A stretch of 63,208 bases of DNA from Alphaproteobacteria bacterium (GCA_021776235.1 JAJFGG010000064.1:1-63208); one strand, 5' to 3'. Positions 44,633 through 54,496 are shown, counted from the stretch's first letter. Notes: generated by a model from the letters alone, not told the origin. Numbers and translations: made by a program.

Positions 44633-45304
44633 ATGAGCGATCCGAACGACATCTATATGAACACCCTGGTCCCCATGGTGGTGGAGCAGACCAACCGTGG
44701 CGAACGTTCCTACGACATCTATTCCCGATTGCTGAAGGAGCGCATAATTTTTGTGGTGGGGCCGGTACATGACACCATGGCCAGCCTGGTGACCGCGCAA
44801 TTACTGTTTCTTGAGGCTGAAACACCCAAAAAAGATATCTTTATGTATATCAATTCACCTGGTGGCGTGGTCACCGCCGGCTTGGCAATTTATGACACAA
44901 TGGGCTACATCCGCCCCGACGTCTCCACGTTGTGCACGGGACAGGCGGCATCCATGGGCTCTCTGCTGTTGGCGGCGGGTGCGGCCGGTAAACGCTACAG
45001 TTTGCCGAATTCGCGGATCATGGTGCATCAACCTTCCGGAGGGTTTCAGGGGCAGGCCACGGATATCGAAATTCAGGCCCGCGAGATCATCGAACTGCGA
45101 GCCCGGCTGAACCAAATCTACATGGAACATACGGGGCAAGGTCTGGACGTAATTGAAAAGGCCATGGACCGTGACACATTCCTGACGGCGGAAAAGGCCA
45201 AGGATTTCGGTTTGATCGACGAGGTGGTGCAAAAACGAATTGCACCGGCGGACGAAGATGAAAATGGTGCTGCCAAAGATGGCGAGGGCGACGCCGGGGA
45301 GTAG
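44633..45304 (+). CDS. clpP: ATP-dependent Clp protease proteolytic subunit
   Basis: 223 residues. Catalytic S107 in GQAASMGS and H132 in MVHQPSGG, spaced 25 apart as in E. coli ClpP (S111/H136), with the third member expected near residue 181 in the DFGLIDEV region. [21 protein letters not shown] is the usual N-terminus. The C-terminal tail ([17 protein letters not shown]) is unusually acidic. Forms the tetradecameric chamber used with ClpX. Confidence 0.97.
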   Translation: MSDPNDIYMNTLVPMVVEQTNRGERSYDIYSRLLKERIIFVVGPVHDTMASLVTAQLLFLEAETPKKDIFMYINSPGGVVTAGLAIYDTMGYIRPDVSTLCTGQAASMGSLLLAAGAAGKRYSLPNSRIMVHQPSGGFQGQATDIEIQAREIIELRARLNQIYMEHTGQGLDVIEKAMDRDTFLTAEKAKDFGLIDEVVQKRIAPADEDENGAAKDGEGDAGE

Positions 45305-45570
45305 GAAAATACCGGACCTTCCATCCCTTTAACGAATTATTGATCGCCACGGCGCTATGTTTGGTCCTATATGGTTACATGTCTAGATTGGTATGGGCAT
45401 GTATTGGTGATATCCATGGTTTGTTGTGACCTCCATTGACCGCCTATTTGGTCTCTGCTACTGCGTCTGTATCTACAGATGAAGGTTTGCGTGGATAGGA
45501 CCAATTCTTTAACGCCGCCGGATTGGCAGAAATTCTTCGATCCGATCGGCAAAGTTGAGCAGGGGTTAAG
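45305..45570 (+). other. clpP-clpX intergenic region with a spaced inverted repeat
   Basis: 266 bases without a gene. TTGGTCCTAT (45361-45370) and ATAGGACCAA (45495-45504) are perfect 10-bp inverted copies 124 bases apart. The region presumably contains the clpX promoter and leader; AGGGG precedes the clpX ATG. Confidence 0.6.
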
Positions 45571-46836
45571 ATGACGAAGCTTAGCGGCGGTGATTCAAAA
45601 AACACGCTGTACTGTTCCTTCTGCGGCAAAAGTCAACACGAAGTACGCAAGCTGATAGCAGGTCCTACCGTATTTATCTGCGATGAATGCGTTGAATTGT
45701 GCATGGACATAATCCGCGAAGAGAATAAGTCGACGTTGGTAAAAGCCGACGATGGCGTACCCACGCCACAGGAAATTTGCGACGTCCTTGATGATTATGT
45801 GATCGGACAGGCGCATGCCAAAAAGGTGCTTTCGGTGGCGGTGCATAACCACTACAAGCGCTTGAATCATGGCACCAAAAGCAATGATGTTGAAATCGCC
45901 AAATCCAACATTCTGCTGGCGGGCCCGACCGGTTGCGGCAAGACCTTGCTGGCGCAAACCCTGGCCCGCATCATCGATGTCCCCTTCACCATGGCCGACG
46001 CGACCACATTGACCGAAGCCGGTTATGTGGGCGAGGACGTGGAGAACATCATTTTAAAGCTGCTGCAGGCAGCCGACTACAATGTGGAACGGGCCCAGCG
46101 CGGCATCGTCTATATTGACGAAGTCGACAAGATCAGCCGCAAATCGGACAATCCATCCATCACCCGCGATGTTTCTGGTGAGGGCGTGCAACAGGCCTTG
46201 CTTAAGATCATGGAGGGCACGGTCGCCTCGGTTCCGCCCCAGGGCGGCCGCAAGCATCCGCAGCAGGAATTCCTGCAGGTCGATACCACCAATATCCTGT
46301 TTATCTGTGGCGGTGCCTTTGCCGGCCTGGAAAAATTGATCGCCAACCGCGGCCAGGGCACTTCGATCGGATTTGGCGCCGATGTGCGTGATCCCGATGA
46401 CCGCATGACCGGCGAAATACTGCGTGGCGTAGAACCGGAAGATCTCTTGAAATTTGGTTTGATTCCGGAGTTCGTAGGTCGCCTGCCAGTAGTTGCCACC
46501 CTGGAAGATCTGGACGAGGAATCATTGGTGAAAATTCTCACCGAGCCCAAAAATGCACTGGTCAAGCAGTACCAGCGTTTGTTCGAAATGGAAGATGCGA
46601 AATTGGCGTTTTCCGACGACGCCTTGCATGCCATCGCGCGCAAGGCCATCGCCAGAAAGACCGGCGCCCGTGGTTTGCGTTCGATCATGGAGAGTATTCT
46701 GTTGGATACCATGTACGAATTGCCGTCCCAGGAAGGCGCGGAGGAGGTGGTAGTCAATGGCGAAGTGGTCGAAGGCCGGGCACAGCCTCTCTATATCTAT
46801 GCCGAACGTCAGGATGACGTTGGAACCGGGGCATAG
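45571..46836 (+). CDS. clpX: ATP-dependent Clp protease ATP-binding subunit ClpX
   Basis: 421 residues, AAA+ unfoldase. The N-terminal zinc-binding domain has C-x2-C (CSFC) and C-x2-C (CDEC). Walker A is [11 protein letters not shown], Walker [10 protein letters not shown]. The IGF-type ClpP-docking loop is expected in the [13 protein letters not shown] segment, where IGF is present. Selects and threads substrates, including ssrA-tagged proteins made with SmpB, into ClpP. Confidence 0.97.
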   Translation: MTKLSGGDSKNTLYCSFCGKSQHEVRKLIAGPTVFICDECVELCMDIIREENKSTLVKADDGVPTPQEICDVLDDYVIGQAHAKKVLSVAVHNHYKRLNHGTKSNDVEIAKSNILLAGPTGCGKTLLAQTLARIIDVPFTMADATTLTEAGYVGEDVENIILKLLQAADYNVERAQRGIVYIDEVDKISRKSDNPSITRDVSGEGVQQALLKIMEGTVASVPPQGGRKHPQQEFLQVDTTNILFICGGAFAGLEKLIANRGQGTSIGFGADVRDPDDRMTGEILRGVEPEDLLKFGLIPEFVGRLPVVATLEDLDEESLVKILTEPKNALVKQYQRLFEMEDAKLAFSDDALHAIARKAIARKTGARGLRSIMESILLDTMYELPSQEGAEEVVVNGEVVEGRAQPLYIYAERQDDVGTGA

Positions 46837-46902
46837 CCGGCGCTCCCAGCCGGTGCATCGCAAGAATGAAGGCGGCATCTGCCGGGGTCGTTGGTTTCAA
46901 CC

Positions 46903-46931
46903 CTTGATCTTAGGGCCACTAACCGCCATCT
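46903..46931 (+). promoter_or_regulatory. Candidate heat-shock (RpoH) promoter for lon
   Basis: CTTGAT (46903-46908), a 17-base spacer and CCATCT (46926-46931) resemble an alphaproteobacterial sigma-32 promoter, best in the -35 CTTGA element; the -10 match is weak. It is placed 140 bases before the lon ATG within the 234-base clpX-lon gap. Confidence 0.3.
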
Positions 46932-47070
46932 CTTACGGGGAAGGTAGATACGATGTCGCCGAGGTTCGAGCTGCCCTGTGATGGTAGCGGCGTGGACGAT
47001 GGACGAGACGTAAATATTACCTTCATAGATCAGCCCGGTTGAAACGGGCGTTTAAGTATAAGGTTTAAGA

Positions 47071-49476
47071 ATGAACGATATTTCCAAGATTGGAACCTAT
47101 CCCGTTTTGCCGTTGCGGGACATCGTGGTTTTTCCTCATATGATCGTGCCGTTGTTCGTTGGCCGAGAAAAGTCCGTGCTGGCGCTTGAAGACGTCATGC
47201 GGGAAGACAAGCAAATTCTGCTTGTGACGCAAAAAAGTGCGGCCCAGGACGATCCCAATCCCGATGATATTTATAACATCGGCACCGTGGCATCTGTTTT
47301 GCAGTTGTTGAAGTTGCCCGACGGCACCGTCAAAGTGCTGGTGGAAGGCGGGGCCCGCGCGCGCATTGCCTCCTATACCCAGAACGAGGCGTTTTTCGAA
47401 GCGCATGGCGAATTGATAGATGAAACCGGAGACGATGGCGAAGAGGTCGAAGCCCTGGCCCGTACGGTGGCCAATCAATTCGAACAATATGTAAAGTTGA
47501 ACCGGAAAATTCCGCCTGAGGTGCTGGTCTCTGTTAATCAGATCGACGAGCCGTCGAAACTTGCCGATACCGTTGCCTCGCATCTGGCGTTGAAGATTTC
47601 CGAGAAGCAGGATCTGCTGGAAATCGCATCGGTGCACGAGCGGCTGGAACGGGTCTATTCGTTGATGGAAGCCGAGATTGGGGTAATGCAGGTCGAGCGA
47701 AAGATCCGCAGCCGCGTTAAGCGCCAAATGGAGAAGACCCAGCGGGAATATTATCTGAACGAACAGATGAAGGCGATCCAGAAGGAACTGGGCGAGACCG
47801 AAGACGGACGGGACGAACTGCAGGAACTTGAAGACAACATCAAGGAAACCAAGCTCACCAAAGAAGCACGGGAAAAGGCGACGGCAGAGCTGAAGAAATT
47901 GCGCAATATGAGCCCCATGTCGGCGGAAGCCACGGTGGTGCGCAATTACCTGGATTGGATGCTGTCTATTCCATGGAAGAAGCGCTCCCGCATTTCCAAG
48001 GATCTGAACCGTGCGCAAATTATTTTGGACGAGGACCACTATGGCCTGGAAAAGGTCAAGGAACGGATCCTTGAATATCTCGCCGTGCAACAGCGCACGA
48101 ACAAGGTCAAGGGCGCCATCCTTTGCCTGGTCGGCCCACCCGGGGTCGGCAAAACATCACTGGGGAAATCCATTGGCCGTGCGACAGGCCGTGAATTCGT
48201 CCGTATGTCTTTGGGGGGCGTCCGGGACGAGGCCGAAATTCGCGGACACCGCAGAACTTACATTGGTTCCATGCCCGGCAAAATTATTCAGGGAATGAAA
48301 AAGGCCAAACGCAGTAATCCCCTGTATCTGCTGGATGAAATCGACAAGATGGGTGCTGATTTCAGGGGCGACCCGGCCTCGGCATTATTGGAGGTTCTGG
48401 ATCCCGAGCAGAACAACACCTTCAACGATCATTACCTGGAGGTCGATTATGACCTTTCCGACGTGATGTTCGTAACCACCGCCAATACCCTGCGTTTGCC
48501 GCAGCCACTATTGGACCGCATGGAAGTGATCCGAATTTCCGGCTACACCGAGGATGAAAAGGTTGAAATCGCCCGGCGGCATCTGATCGCCAAAGTGATC
48601 AAGGAATCCGGACTGAAAAAGGACGAATGGTCCATTTCCGACGGCGCGCTGCGTGACCTGATCCGCTATTACACCCGGGAAGCCGGGGTCCGCAATCTGG
48701 AACGCGAATTGGCCAACCTGGCCCGCAAGGCCGTGCGTGACATCGTCCAGAAAAGCCATGACGCGGTCAAATTGGACCGGCGGAATTTGGGAAAATACGC
48801 AGGTATTCGTCGCTTCCGGTATGGCGAGATCGAAGAAGAAGACATGATTGGCGTGGTCACCGGTCTCGCCTGGACGGAAGTGGGTGGCGAATTGCTGACC
48901 ATTGAATCCCTGGTGCTTCCCGGCAAAGGGAACATGAAGTACACCGGCAAACTTGGCGACGTGATGCAGGAATCGATACAGGCCGCGGCCAGCTATGTTC
49001 GCGCCCGCGGGGTCGATTTTGGCATCAAGCCTAAGGTCTTCGAAAAACGCGATATTCATGTCCACGTTCCCGAAGGGGCGACGCCAAAAGACGGTCCCTC
49101 CGCCGGTGTGGCCATGTGCGTTTCCATCATTTCCACGCTGACCCGTATACCGATTCGTCGCGATATTGCCATGACCGGCGAAATCACCTTGCGCGGGCGG
49201 GTTTTGCCGATCGGCGGCCTGAAGGAAAAACTGCTGGCTGCATCGCGTGGCGGCATAAAGACGGTTCTCATTCCGAAAGATAATGAAAAAGACCTGGCGG
49301 ATATCCCCAGCAATGTGATGAAAGAGCTGGAGGTAATACCCGTAACAGGTATCGATCAGGTGATTGAACACGCCCTGGTCACCCGTCCGGTGCCAATAGA
49401 ATGGCCCGAAGACGAGGATGAGGATGAAATTAAGGTTTCCGAGAGCAAAGATAGCGAAAGCGTGGTCACCCATTGA
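47071..49476 (+). CDS. lon: ATP-dependent protease Lon
   Basis: 801 residues, single-chain AAA+ protease. An N-terminal substrate domain (YPVLPLRDIVVFPHMIVPLFVGR), a coiled coil (around QREYYLNEQMKAIQKELGE), Walker A GPPGVGKTSLGKS, Walker B LYLLDEIDKM, and the protease domain with the catalytic S677 in PKDGPSAGVA and Lys in GLKEKLLAA. E. coli Lon has S679, so length and register agree. The acidic tail (EDEDEDEIKVSESKDSES) is a class-typical extension. A strong terminator follows. Confidence 0.97.
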   Translation: MNDISKIGTYPVLPLRDIVVFPHMIVPLFVGREKSVLALEDVMREDKQILLVTQKSAAQDDPNPDDIYNIGTVASVLQLLKLPDGTVKVLVEGGARARIASYTQNEAFFEAHGELIDETGDDGEEVEALARTVANQFEQYVKLNRKIPPEVLVSVNQIDEPSKLADTVASHLALKISEKQDLLEIASVHERLERVYSLMEAEIGVMQVERKIRSRVKRQMEKTQREYYLNEQMKAIQKELGETEDGRDELQELEDNIKETKLTKEAREKATAELKKLRNMSPMSAEATVVRNYLDWMLSIPWKKRSRISKDLNRAQIILDEDHYGLEKVKERILEYLAVQQRTNKVKGAILCLVGPPGVGKTSLGKSIGRATGREFVRMSLGGVRDEAEIRGHRRTYIGSMPGKIIQGMKKAKRSNPLYLLDEIDKMGADFRGDPASALLEVLDPEQNNTFNDHYLEVDYDLSDVMFVTTANTLRLPQPLLDRMEVIRISGYTEDEKVEIARRHLIAKVIKESGLKKDEWSISDGALRDLIRYYTREAGVRNLERELANLARKAVRDIVQKSHDAVKLDRRNLGKYAGIRRFRYGEIEEEDMIGVVTGLAWTEVGGELLTIESLVLPGKGNMKYTGKLGDVMQESIQAAASYVRARGVDFGIKPKVFEKRDIHVHVPEGATPKDGPSAGVAMCVSIISTLTRIPIRRDIAMTGEITLRGRVLPIGGLKEKLLAASRGGIKTVLIPKDNEKDLADIPSNVMKELEVIPVTGIDQVIEHALVTRPVPIEWPEDEDEDEIKVSESKDSESVVTH

Positions 49477-49504
49477 CCATCATCCTGGTTGACGGGATCA
49501 GCGA

Positions 49505-49521
49505 CGGGAAAATATTTCCCG
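49505..49521. promoter_or_regulatory. Palindrome CGGGAAA-N3-TTTCCCG in the lon-HU gap
   Basis: Perfect 7-bp inverted repeat around ATA (coordinates approximate by one or two bases), about 30 bases after the lon stop and before the intrinsic terminator. Function unknown: it could be an operator or a second hairpin. Confidence 0.4.
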
Positions 49522-49551
49522 ACGCGACGTGACCGATATCACAAAAGTTGT

Positions 49552-49582
49552 GGAAAACCGGGTTCGACCCGGTTTTTCCTTT
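49552..49582 (+). terminator. Intrinsic terminator after lon
   Basis: AAAACCGGGT (49554-49563), loop TCG, ACCCGGTTTT (49567-49576), then TCCTTTT. A 10-bp stem with a T-rich tail, between lon and the HU gene. Confidence 0.85.
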
Positions 49583-49671
49583 TGACCCCTCCGCGCTGCT
49601 TGCCTACACTTCGCTGTCTTGAGAAATCTAAACCCACAAAAATAGTGACAACCTAATAACAGGGGGCGCAC

Positions 49672-49944
49672 GTGAATAAGAACGATCTGATTGCCGCCGT
49701 CGCAGCATCTGCCGGCCTCAGCAAAGCCGACGCAACGCAAGCGGTGGAAGGCGTGTTTGATACGGTTACAAACGAGTTGAGCGCGGGGGGCGAAGTTCGC
49801 CTGGTTGGATTTGGCACATTCAGCGTATCGACGCGTAAAGCCAGCACCGGCCGTAATCCACGTACTGGCGAGCCAATTCAAATACCCGAGACCAAGCAGC
49901 CGAAATTTAAGGCTGGCAAGGGTCTGAAGGACGCCGTTAATTAG
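49672..49944 (+). CDS. hup: HU family DNA-binding protein
   Basis: 90 residues from a GTG at 49672 preceded by AGGGGGCG. N-terminal MNKNDLIAAVAASAGLSKADATQAVEG is the HU helical dimerisation part; LVGFGTFSVSTRKASTGRNPRTGEPIQIPETKQPKFKAGKGLKDAVN is the beta-arm with the DNA-bending proline. Nucleoid protein. HU after lon is a conserved neighbourhood. A terminator follows at 50002. Confidence 0.96.
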   Translation: MNKNDLIAAVAASAGLSKADATQAVEGVFDTVTNELSAGGEVRLVGFGTFSVSTRKASTGRNPRTGEPIQIPETKQPKFKAGKGLKDAVN

Positions 49945-50001
49945 CGGCCACATATAATGGACGACGCACCGGACGCTAGGTTGGGTGCTGCATCTCAAAG
50001 G

Positions 50002-50034
50002 AAATACCGGTCGCGGTGCGGTCGGTATTTTTTT
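50002..50034 (+). terminator. Intrinsic terminator after the HU gene
   Basis: AAATACCG (50002-50009), a 13-base loop that can pair further internally, CGGTATTT (50023-50030), then TTTT. Lies between the HU stop and the converging GNAT pseudogene, and may serve both directions because AAATACCG begins with A residues. Confidence 0.8.
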
Positions 50035-50073
50035 GCCCGCGCATTGCCCAAAAAACCAAGACGTATATTCGGT

Positions 50074-50504
50074 CTATCTCACACCATCTATATCCGGTGA
50101 CGCGTTGGCGAGCGCGGCGATGGCCGACTGGTCCATTATATAGGGCCGCCATTCCTCCAGACAGGTCATATTGAAATGATGGTAGAATTCCCGCGTCGGG
50201 TTCCAATGCAGTACCGAGAGATCTATGCGCCGGCAATTTCGTTCCAGGGCGACCCGGGCCAAAGCCGCCAACAATATTCGCCCCAGCCCGTGCCCACGGG
50301 CCTGCGGCCGTGTTCAGCAATCAGGCATTCAAAGCGCCGCACAGTGTTGTCCGATTCGCCAAAACCATCCCGGAGGATGTCAGCCTCAGTCACCTTGACC
50401 GAGTCGGGCGGTTCATTTTCATAGCTGGCCAAAGCCCTAATCAGGCGAACAATCTGCCCCGCGTCTTTTGCTTCGGCCCAGCGGATAATTTGCTTGTCAG
50501 ACAT
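50074..50504 (-). pseudogene. GNAT family N-acetyltransferase, internal deletion and frameshift
   Basis: The start (MSDKQIIRWAEAKDAGQIVRLIRAL, from 50504) is a normal GNAT N-terminus and runs to the ...CLIAEHGRRPVG strand. Right there a different frame continues as A-RGHGLGR-ILLAALARVAL..., the acetyl-CoA-binding motif and the rest of the domain (HWNPTREFYHHFNMTCLEEWRPYIM), ending at 50074. The two strands that normally sit between (some 25-30 residues) are missing, and the join shifts the frame. In the first frame translation ends 93 codons in, at about 50223. So the gene is dead: a deletion of roughly 80 bp not divisible by three. Confidence 0.8.
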
Positions 50505-50852
50505 AAGGCCAGACTACCAGAGGCGGTCTTCGCGACAGCACCTTGTGCAAACGGTCGCGCTGCCATTGATTTACATAACAATTTCCCGGATCAGCAACAA
50601 AATGCGATTCATTTCGCCGTAAGCAACCTCTTGGCTTGGCGCTTCCATACCTTGCGGTGTAAGATAGGCATTGTGACTGGGCGCGCGGAGTTCCTTGCGC
50701 CGTGTTATCGCAGAAACATAGGGCTATTGTGCGGCTGCGTTTGCATATGTAGGGAACAAATGCGGGTTCCAGTCCGTGGATGTAGACAGGTTGACATGAC
50801 GCCGGTTGTCCCATCATGGACGGTAAATCCGGCGTAACTCATAGGGAGCAAT
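50505..50852. other. 348-bp intergenic region before the Mo-hydroxylase operon
   Basis: No convincing gene; the open frames here have no recognisable family and cross known genes. TTGACA at 50791-50796 is a perfect -35 box, but the matching -10 region (TCATGG after 17 bases) is poor. AGGGAG precedes the first ATG of the operon. Nothing else recognised. Confidence 0.5.
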
Positions 50853-51722
50853 ATGAGCGGGATGCGATACGAAGCCCCTGGCTCGGTCGATGAAGCGGTA
50901 ACGCTTTTGGCCGACGAAAAAGGTGTTGCGCGTGTACTTGCGGGCGGCACGGATCTTTTAGTGCAAATGCGGGCCGGGATGATCAGCCCGGACCTGGTGG
51001 TCGATATTAAGAAAATCGCCGAGACGAAAGGCATCACCGCGAACGGCGGTGGCTTTTCCATAGGCGCCTCGGTATCAGGCGCCGAAATGGGAGAGCATGC
51101 CGAATTAACGGCGGCGTGGCCCGGTGTGGTTGAAGGGGCGGAACTTATCGGCTCTACCCAGGTGCAGGGTCGCGCTACGATGGCGGGCAATCTATGCAAC
51201 GCGTCACCGGCCGCCGACAGCGTACCGGCGTTGATTGCCGCTGGCGCCACCTGCACCGTGGCCGGCCCCAATGGGCAACGCGAGGTGCCGGTCGAGGATA
51301 TTCCCACGGGTCCGGGAAAGACCTCGTTGGGTAACGGTGAATTCGTCGTTGATATCAAGCTACCTGCACGTCCGGCGCATGCTGGCGATGCTTATCTGCG
51401 CATGATCCCGCGTACCGAGATGGATATCGCTATCGTCGGCGCCGGCGTTAACCTGGTTCTAGACGACAGCGGTACTTGTACCGAGGCTTGTGTGGTTCTT
51501 GGCGCCGTGGGCCCGACAACCATCACGGTGGCTGATGCCGCTGCCGCCTTGGTCGGAAGCAAGGTTGACGAAGCTGCCCTGGCAGCCGTCTCGGCCGCCG
51601 CCAGTGCGGCAGCCAGCCCAATTAATGACAAACGTGGCACAGTTGAATACCGCACCAAGGTTGCGGGTGTACTGGCCTCGCGTGCTGCTGCCATCGCAGC
51701 CGACCGTGCAAGGAGCAAATAA
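50853..51722 (+). CDS. Xanthine dehydrogenase/CO dehydrogenase family, FAD-binding subunit (CoxM-like)
   Basis: 289 residues, the medium, FAD-containing subunit of a molybdenum hydroxylase. The first FAD motif AGGTDLL (about 31-37) and the second TQVQGRATMAGNLCNASPAADS are present. It passes electrons from the Fe-S subunit to an acceptor. The order FAD-FeS-Mo is the coxMSL order. Stop TAA overlaps the ATG of the next gene by one base or so, indicating tight coupling. Confidence 0.92.
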   Translation: MSGMRYEAPGSVDEAVTLLADEKGVARVLAGGTDLLVQMRAGMISPDLVVDIKKIAETKGITANGGGFSIGASVSGAEMGEHAELTAAWPGVVEGAELIGSTQVQGRATMAGNLCNASPAADSVPALIAAGATCTVAGPNGQREVPVEDIPTGPGKTSLGNGEFVVDIKLPARPAHAGDAYLRMIPRTEMDIAIVGAGVNLVLDDSGTCTEACVVLGAVGPTTITVADAAAALVGSKVDEAALAAVSAAASAAASPINDKRGTVEYRTKVAGVLASRAAAIAADRARSK

Positions 51723-52204
51723 TGGCGAAACAACACATTACGACAACGATAAATGGCGAAGAGGCAGAATACCTGTGCGAGGCACAGGAGACTCTGCTGG
51801 ACGTCCTGCGCGACCAGGTCGGTCTGACGGGCACCAAGGAAGGCTGCTCTTCGGGGGACTGCGGGGCCTGTAGTGTGATGCTCGATGGCAGGCTGGTCTG
51901 CTCGTGCCTGGTTTTGGGTGTCGAAGCTGAAGGTAAGACCGTTGAGACCATTGAAGGTATGGCGGACGGCGAGGAACTGCACCCTCTGCAGCAGAAATTC
52001 CTGGAAGAAGCGGCCCTGCAATGCGGCTTCTGCACGCCCGGCGTTCTGGTGGCGGCCAAGGCGTTGCTGGATGTCAATGATGATCCGACCGAAACCGAGG
52101 TGCGCTATTGGCTGGCCGGAAATCTATGCCGCTGCACTGGCTATGACAAGATTATTCGCGCTGTCATGGACACGGCAGCTGACCTGCGGGGAGCTTCGGC
52201 ATGA
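51722..52204 (+). CDS. [2Fe-2S]-binding subunit of molybdenum hydroxylase (CoxS-like)
   Basis: 160 residues. The plant-type ferredoxin cluster is held by C42, C47, C50 and C60 (GCSSGDCGACSV...), and the second, alpha-helical cluster by QCGFCTPG and LCRCTGY. Ends overlap both neighbours (4 bases with the large subunit gene). Carries electrons from molybdenum to FAD. Confidence 0.94.
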   Translation: MAKQHITTTINGEEAEYLCEAQETLLDVLRDQVGLTGTKEGCSSGDCGACSVMLDGRLVCSCLVLGVEAEGKTVETIEGMADGEELHPLQQKFLEEAALQCGFCTPGVLVAAKALLDVNDDPTETEVRYWLAGNLCRCTGYDKIIRAVMDTAADLRGASA

Positions 52205-54468
52205 ACGAACAAGCTAAGCAGTTCAAATTTGTCGGCACACGTCCCATACGGCCTGATGGGGTGGACAAGGTTACCGGCCGGGCCATGTATGGCGCCGATC
52301 TGACGCTGCCCGGCATGTTGGAGGGCAAGGTCGTCCGCAGTCCCCATGCCCATGCCCGCATAAAATCCATCGATACTTCAAAGGCCGAAGCGCTGAACGG
52401 CGTCAAGTCGGTGGTTACGGCAGCGGATATGCCGGAGGCAGAATCTAAACCGGTTGCCGCCGGCGAGGCGATGATCAATTTTCGGGATTTGGCCGAGAAC
52501 GTCATTGCGCGGCATAAGGTCTTTTACGAGGGCCAGACAGTGGCGGCCGTAGCGGCGACCAGCAACGAAATCGCCGAGCGGGCGGCGGCGCTGATCGAGG
52601 TCGAATACGAGGTGTTGCCTCATGTTATCGACGTGCTCGATGCGATGAAAGATGACGCACCCGTGTTGCACGATCACATATTTACGGGTGGTGTGACGCC
52701 GAAGCCGGAAAAGCCCTCGAATGTGGCCAACCGGGTGGAGTTCGCTTTGGGTGATATCGACGCTGGATTTGCCGCGGCCGACATTGTGATTGAACGCAAA
52801 TTCACCACCGAGCCGGTGCATCAGGCCTATATAGAGCCCCATGCCGTGGTGGCTGATATGGGTCCGGACGGCAAAGCGGACGTGTGGTGTTCCAGTCAGG
52901 GCCATTTCATGGTGCGTTCATTCTGCGCCGGGTTGTTGAAGATTGAGATGTCCAAGATCAAAGTCAGCGCTGCGGAAATCGGCGGTGGCTTTGGTGGCAA
53001 GACCACGGTGTATCTGGAACCCCTGGCCATCATGCTGTCGCGCAAGGCCGGCCGTCCGGTGCGCATGGTTATGTCGCGCGAGGAAATCTTTCGTGCCTCC
53101 GGCCCCACCTCGGGCGCAGCCATGACGATCAAGATTGGTGCCACCAAGGATGGCCGCATCACCGCCGGTGATGCCACGCTTTGTCTTCAAGCCGGTGCTT
53201 TTCCCGGCTCGCCCGTTGGGCCGGCCGCCATGACCGCGTTCGCGCCCTACGATTTAGAGAACGTCCGGGTTGTTGGTTTCGATGTTGTGTCGAACCGACC
53301 AAAAGTCGTCGCCTATCGTGCCCCCGGCGCACCGATTTCGGAATACGCAGTTGAGTCCGTCGTCGATGAGTTGGCGTCTGAATTGGGCCTCGATCCGATC
53401 GAGTTCCGCGCCAAGAATGGCGCCAAGGAAGGAACGCAAGCGGCCTATGGCGTAAAGTTTGGCACCATCGGGATGCAGGAGACCCTGGAAGCGGCCAAGG
53501 CGACGGAACATTACAAGATACCTCTGGGTCCCAATCAGGGCCGGGGTGTCGCCACGGGCTTTTGGTTCAATATCGGCGGTGAATCCTGCGCCGGCATCCG
53601 GATCAATGAAGACGGCTCCGTCTCGTTGACGGAGGGCAGCCCGGATATTGGCGGCTCTCGGGCCTCCATGGCGATCATGGCAGCAGAAGTGCTGGGTATT
53701 GACGTTGCCAAGATCAAGCCGTCCGTGGTGGATACTGATGCCACCGGCTACCATTTTGTCACAGGTGGCAGCCGCGTGACCTTCGCCACAGGTATGGCTG
53801 TGGTCGATGCATCTAAAGCGGCCATCGACGAGCTGCGCGCCCGGGCCGCTAAAATCTGGGACGTAGATGTGGATGGCGTGGTCTGGGAAGACGGCCATGC
53901 CAAACCCGCATCGACCAACGTGGGCGATTTCGAGCCGATGTCATTGGCTGAAATCGCCGCTATTGCCAACAAGACCGGCGGTCCTATCAGCGGCCATGCG
54001 GACATTAATGCCAAGGGCGCAGGACCCGGCTTTGGCACCCATATCTGCGATGTTGAAGTTGATCCGGATACAGGCTTTGTCACCGTTTTGCGTTATACTG
54101 CGGTGCAGGACGTTGGCCGGGCGATCCATCCCAGTTATGTGGAAGGTCAATTGCAGGGCGGTGCCGCACAGGGCATTGGCTGGGCGTTGAATGAAGCGTA
54201 CATGTACGATGAGGACGGCAAGCTGGAAAATGCGGGCTTCCTGGATTACCGGGTGCCGGTAGCCTCCGATCTGCCGATGATAGACACCATATTGGTGGAA
54301 ATACCGAATCCGACCCACCCCTTTGGTGTACGCGGCGTTGGCGAGGTACCTATTATTCCGCCACTGGCGGCGGTCAACAATGCAGTTGCGGCCGCCACGG
54401 GAGTGCGTTTCACCGCATTGCCCCTGTCACCACCAGCGATATTGGCCGGAACGGGGGCCGGAGACTAA
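52201..54468 (+). CDS. Molybdenum-binding large subunit of a xanthine-dehydrogenase-family hydroxylase
   Basis: 755 residues. VTGRAMYGADLTLPGMLEGKVVRSPHAHARI and the EIGGGFGGKT loop are family marks. The active-site loop reads AYRAPG (371-376), not AYRCSFR of true form I CO dehydrogenase, so CO oxidation is unlikely. The catalytic Glu is E715 in GVRGVGEVP. Substrate (a heterocycle, aldehyde, or CoA-thioester) unknown. Needs molybdopterin cytosine dinucleotide with a sulphido ligand; no xdhC or mobA-like maturation gene follows here, but a MoaD-like gene does. Confidence 0.92.
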   Translation: MNEQAKQFKFVGTRPIRPDGVDKVTGRAMYGADLTLPGMLEGKVVRSPHAHARIKSIDTSKAEALNGVKSVVTAADMPEAESKPVAAGEAMINFRDLAENVIARHKVFYEGQTVAAVAATSNEIAERAAALIEVEYEVLPHVIDVLDAMKDDAPVLHDHIFTGGVTPKPEKPSNVANRVEFALGDIDAGFAAADIVIERKFTTEPVHQAYIEPHAVVADMGPDGKADVWCSSQGHFMVRSFCAGLLKIEMSKIKVSAAEIGGGFGGKTTVYLEPLAIMLSRKAGRPVRMVMSREEIFRASGPTSGAAMTIKIGATKDGRITAGDATLCLQAGAFPGSPVGPAAMTAFAPYDLENVRVVGFDVVSNRPKVVAYRAPGAPISEYAVESVVDELASELGLDPIEFRAKNGAKEGTQAAYGVKFGTIGMQETLEAAKATEHYKIPLGPNQGRGVATGFWFNIGGESCAGIRINEDGSVSLTEGSPDIGGSRASMAIMAAEVLGIDVAKIKPSVVDTDATGYHFVTGGSRVTFATGMAVVDASKAAIDELRARAAKIWDVDVDGVVWEDGHAKPASTNVGDFEPMSLAEIAAIANKTGGPISGHADINAKGAGPGFGTHICDVEVDPDTGFVTVLRYTAVQDVGRAIHPSYVEGQLQGGAAQGIGWALNEAYMYDEDGKLENAGFLDYRVPVASDLPMIDTILVEIPNPTHPFGVRGVGEVPIIPPLAAVNNAVAAATGVRFTALPLSPPAILAGTGAGD

Positions 54469-54496
54469 AAACGGGGACGATAAGGAAACTTGGGCT

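Noticed and set aside
47065-48090. 341-codon minus-strand frame within lon, and another at 48508-49473
   Set aside because: Both are antisense to intact Lon motifs; long antisense frames are expected in such codon usage.
50310-50837. 175-codon plus-strand frame before the Mo-hydroxylase operon
   Set aside because: It crosses the GNAT pseudogene and its terminal part has no family features or start signal.
52201-54468. True CO dehydrogenase (coxL form I)
   Set aside because: The active-site loop is AYRAPG, lacking the Cys of AYRCSFR.
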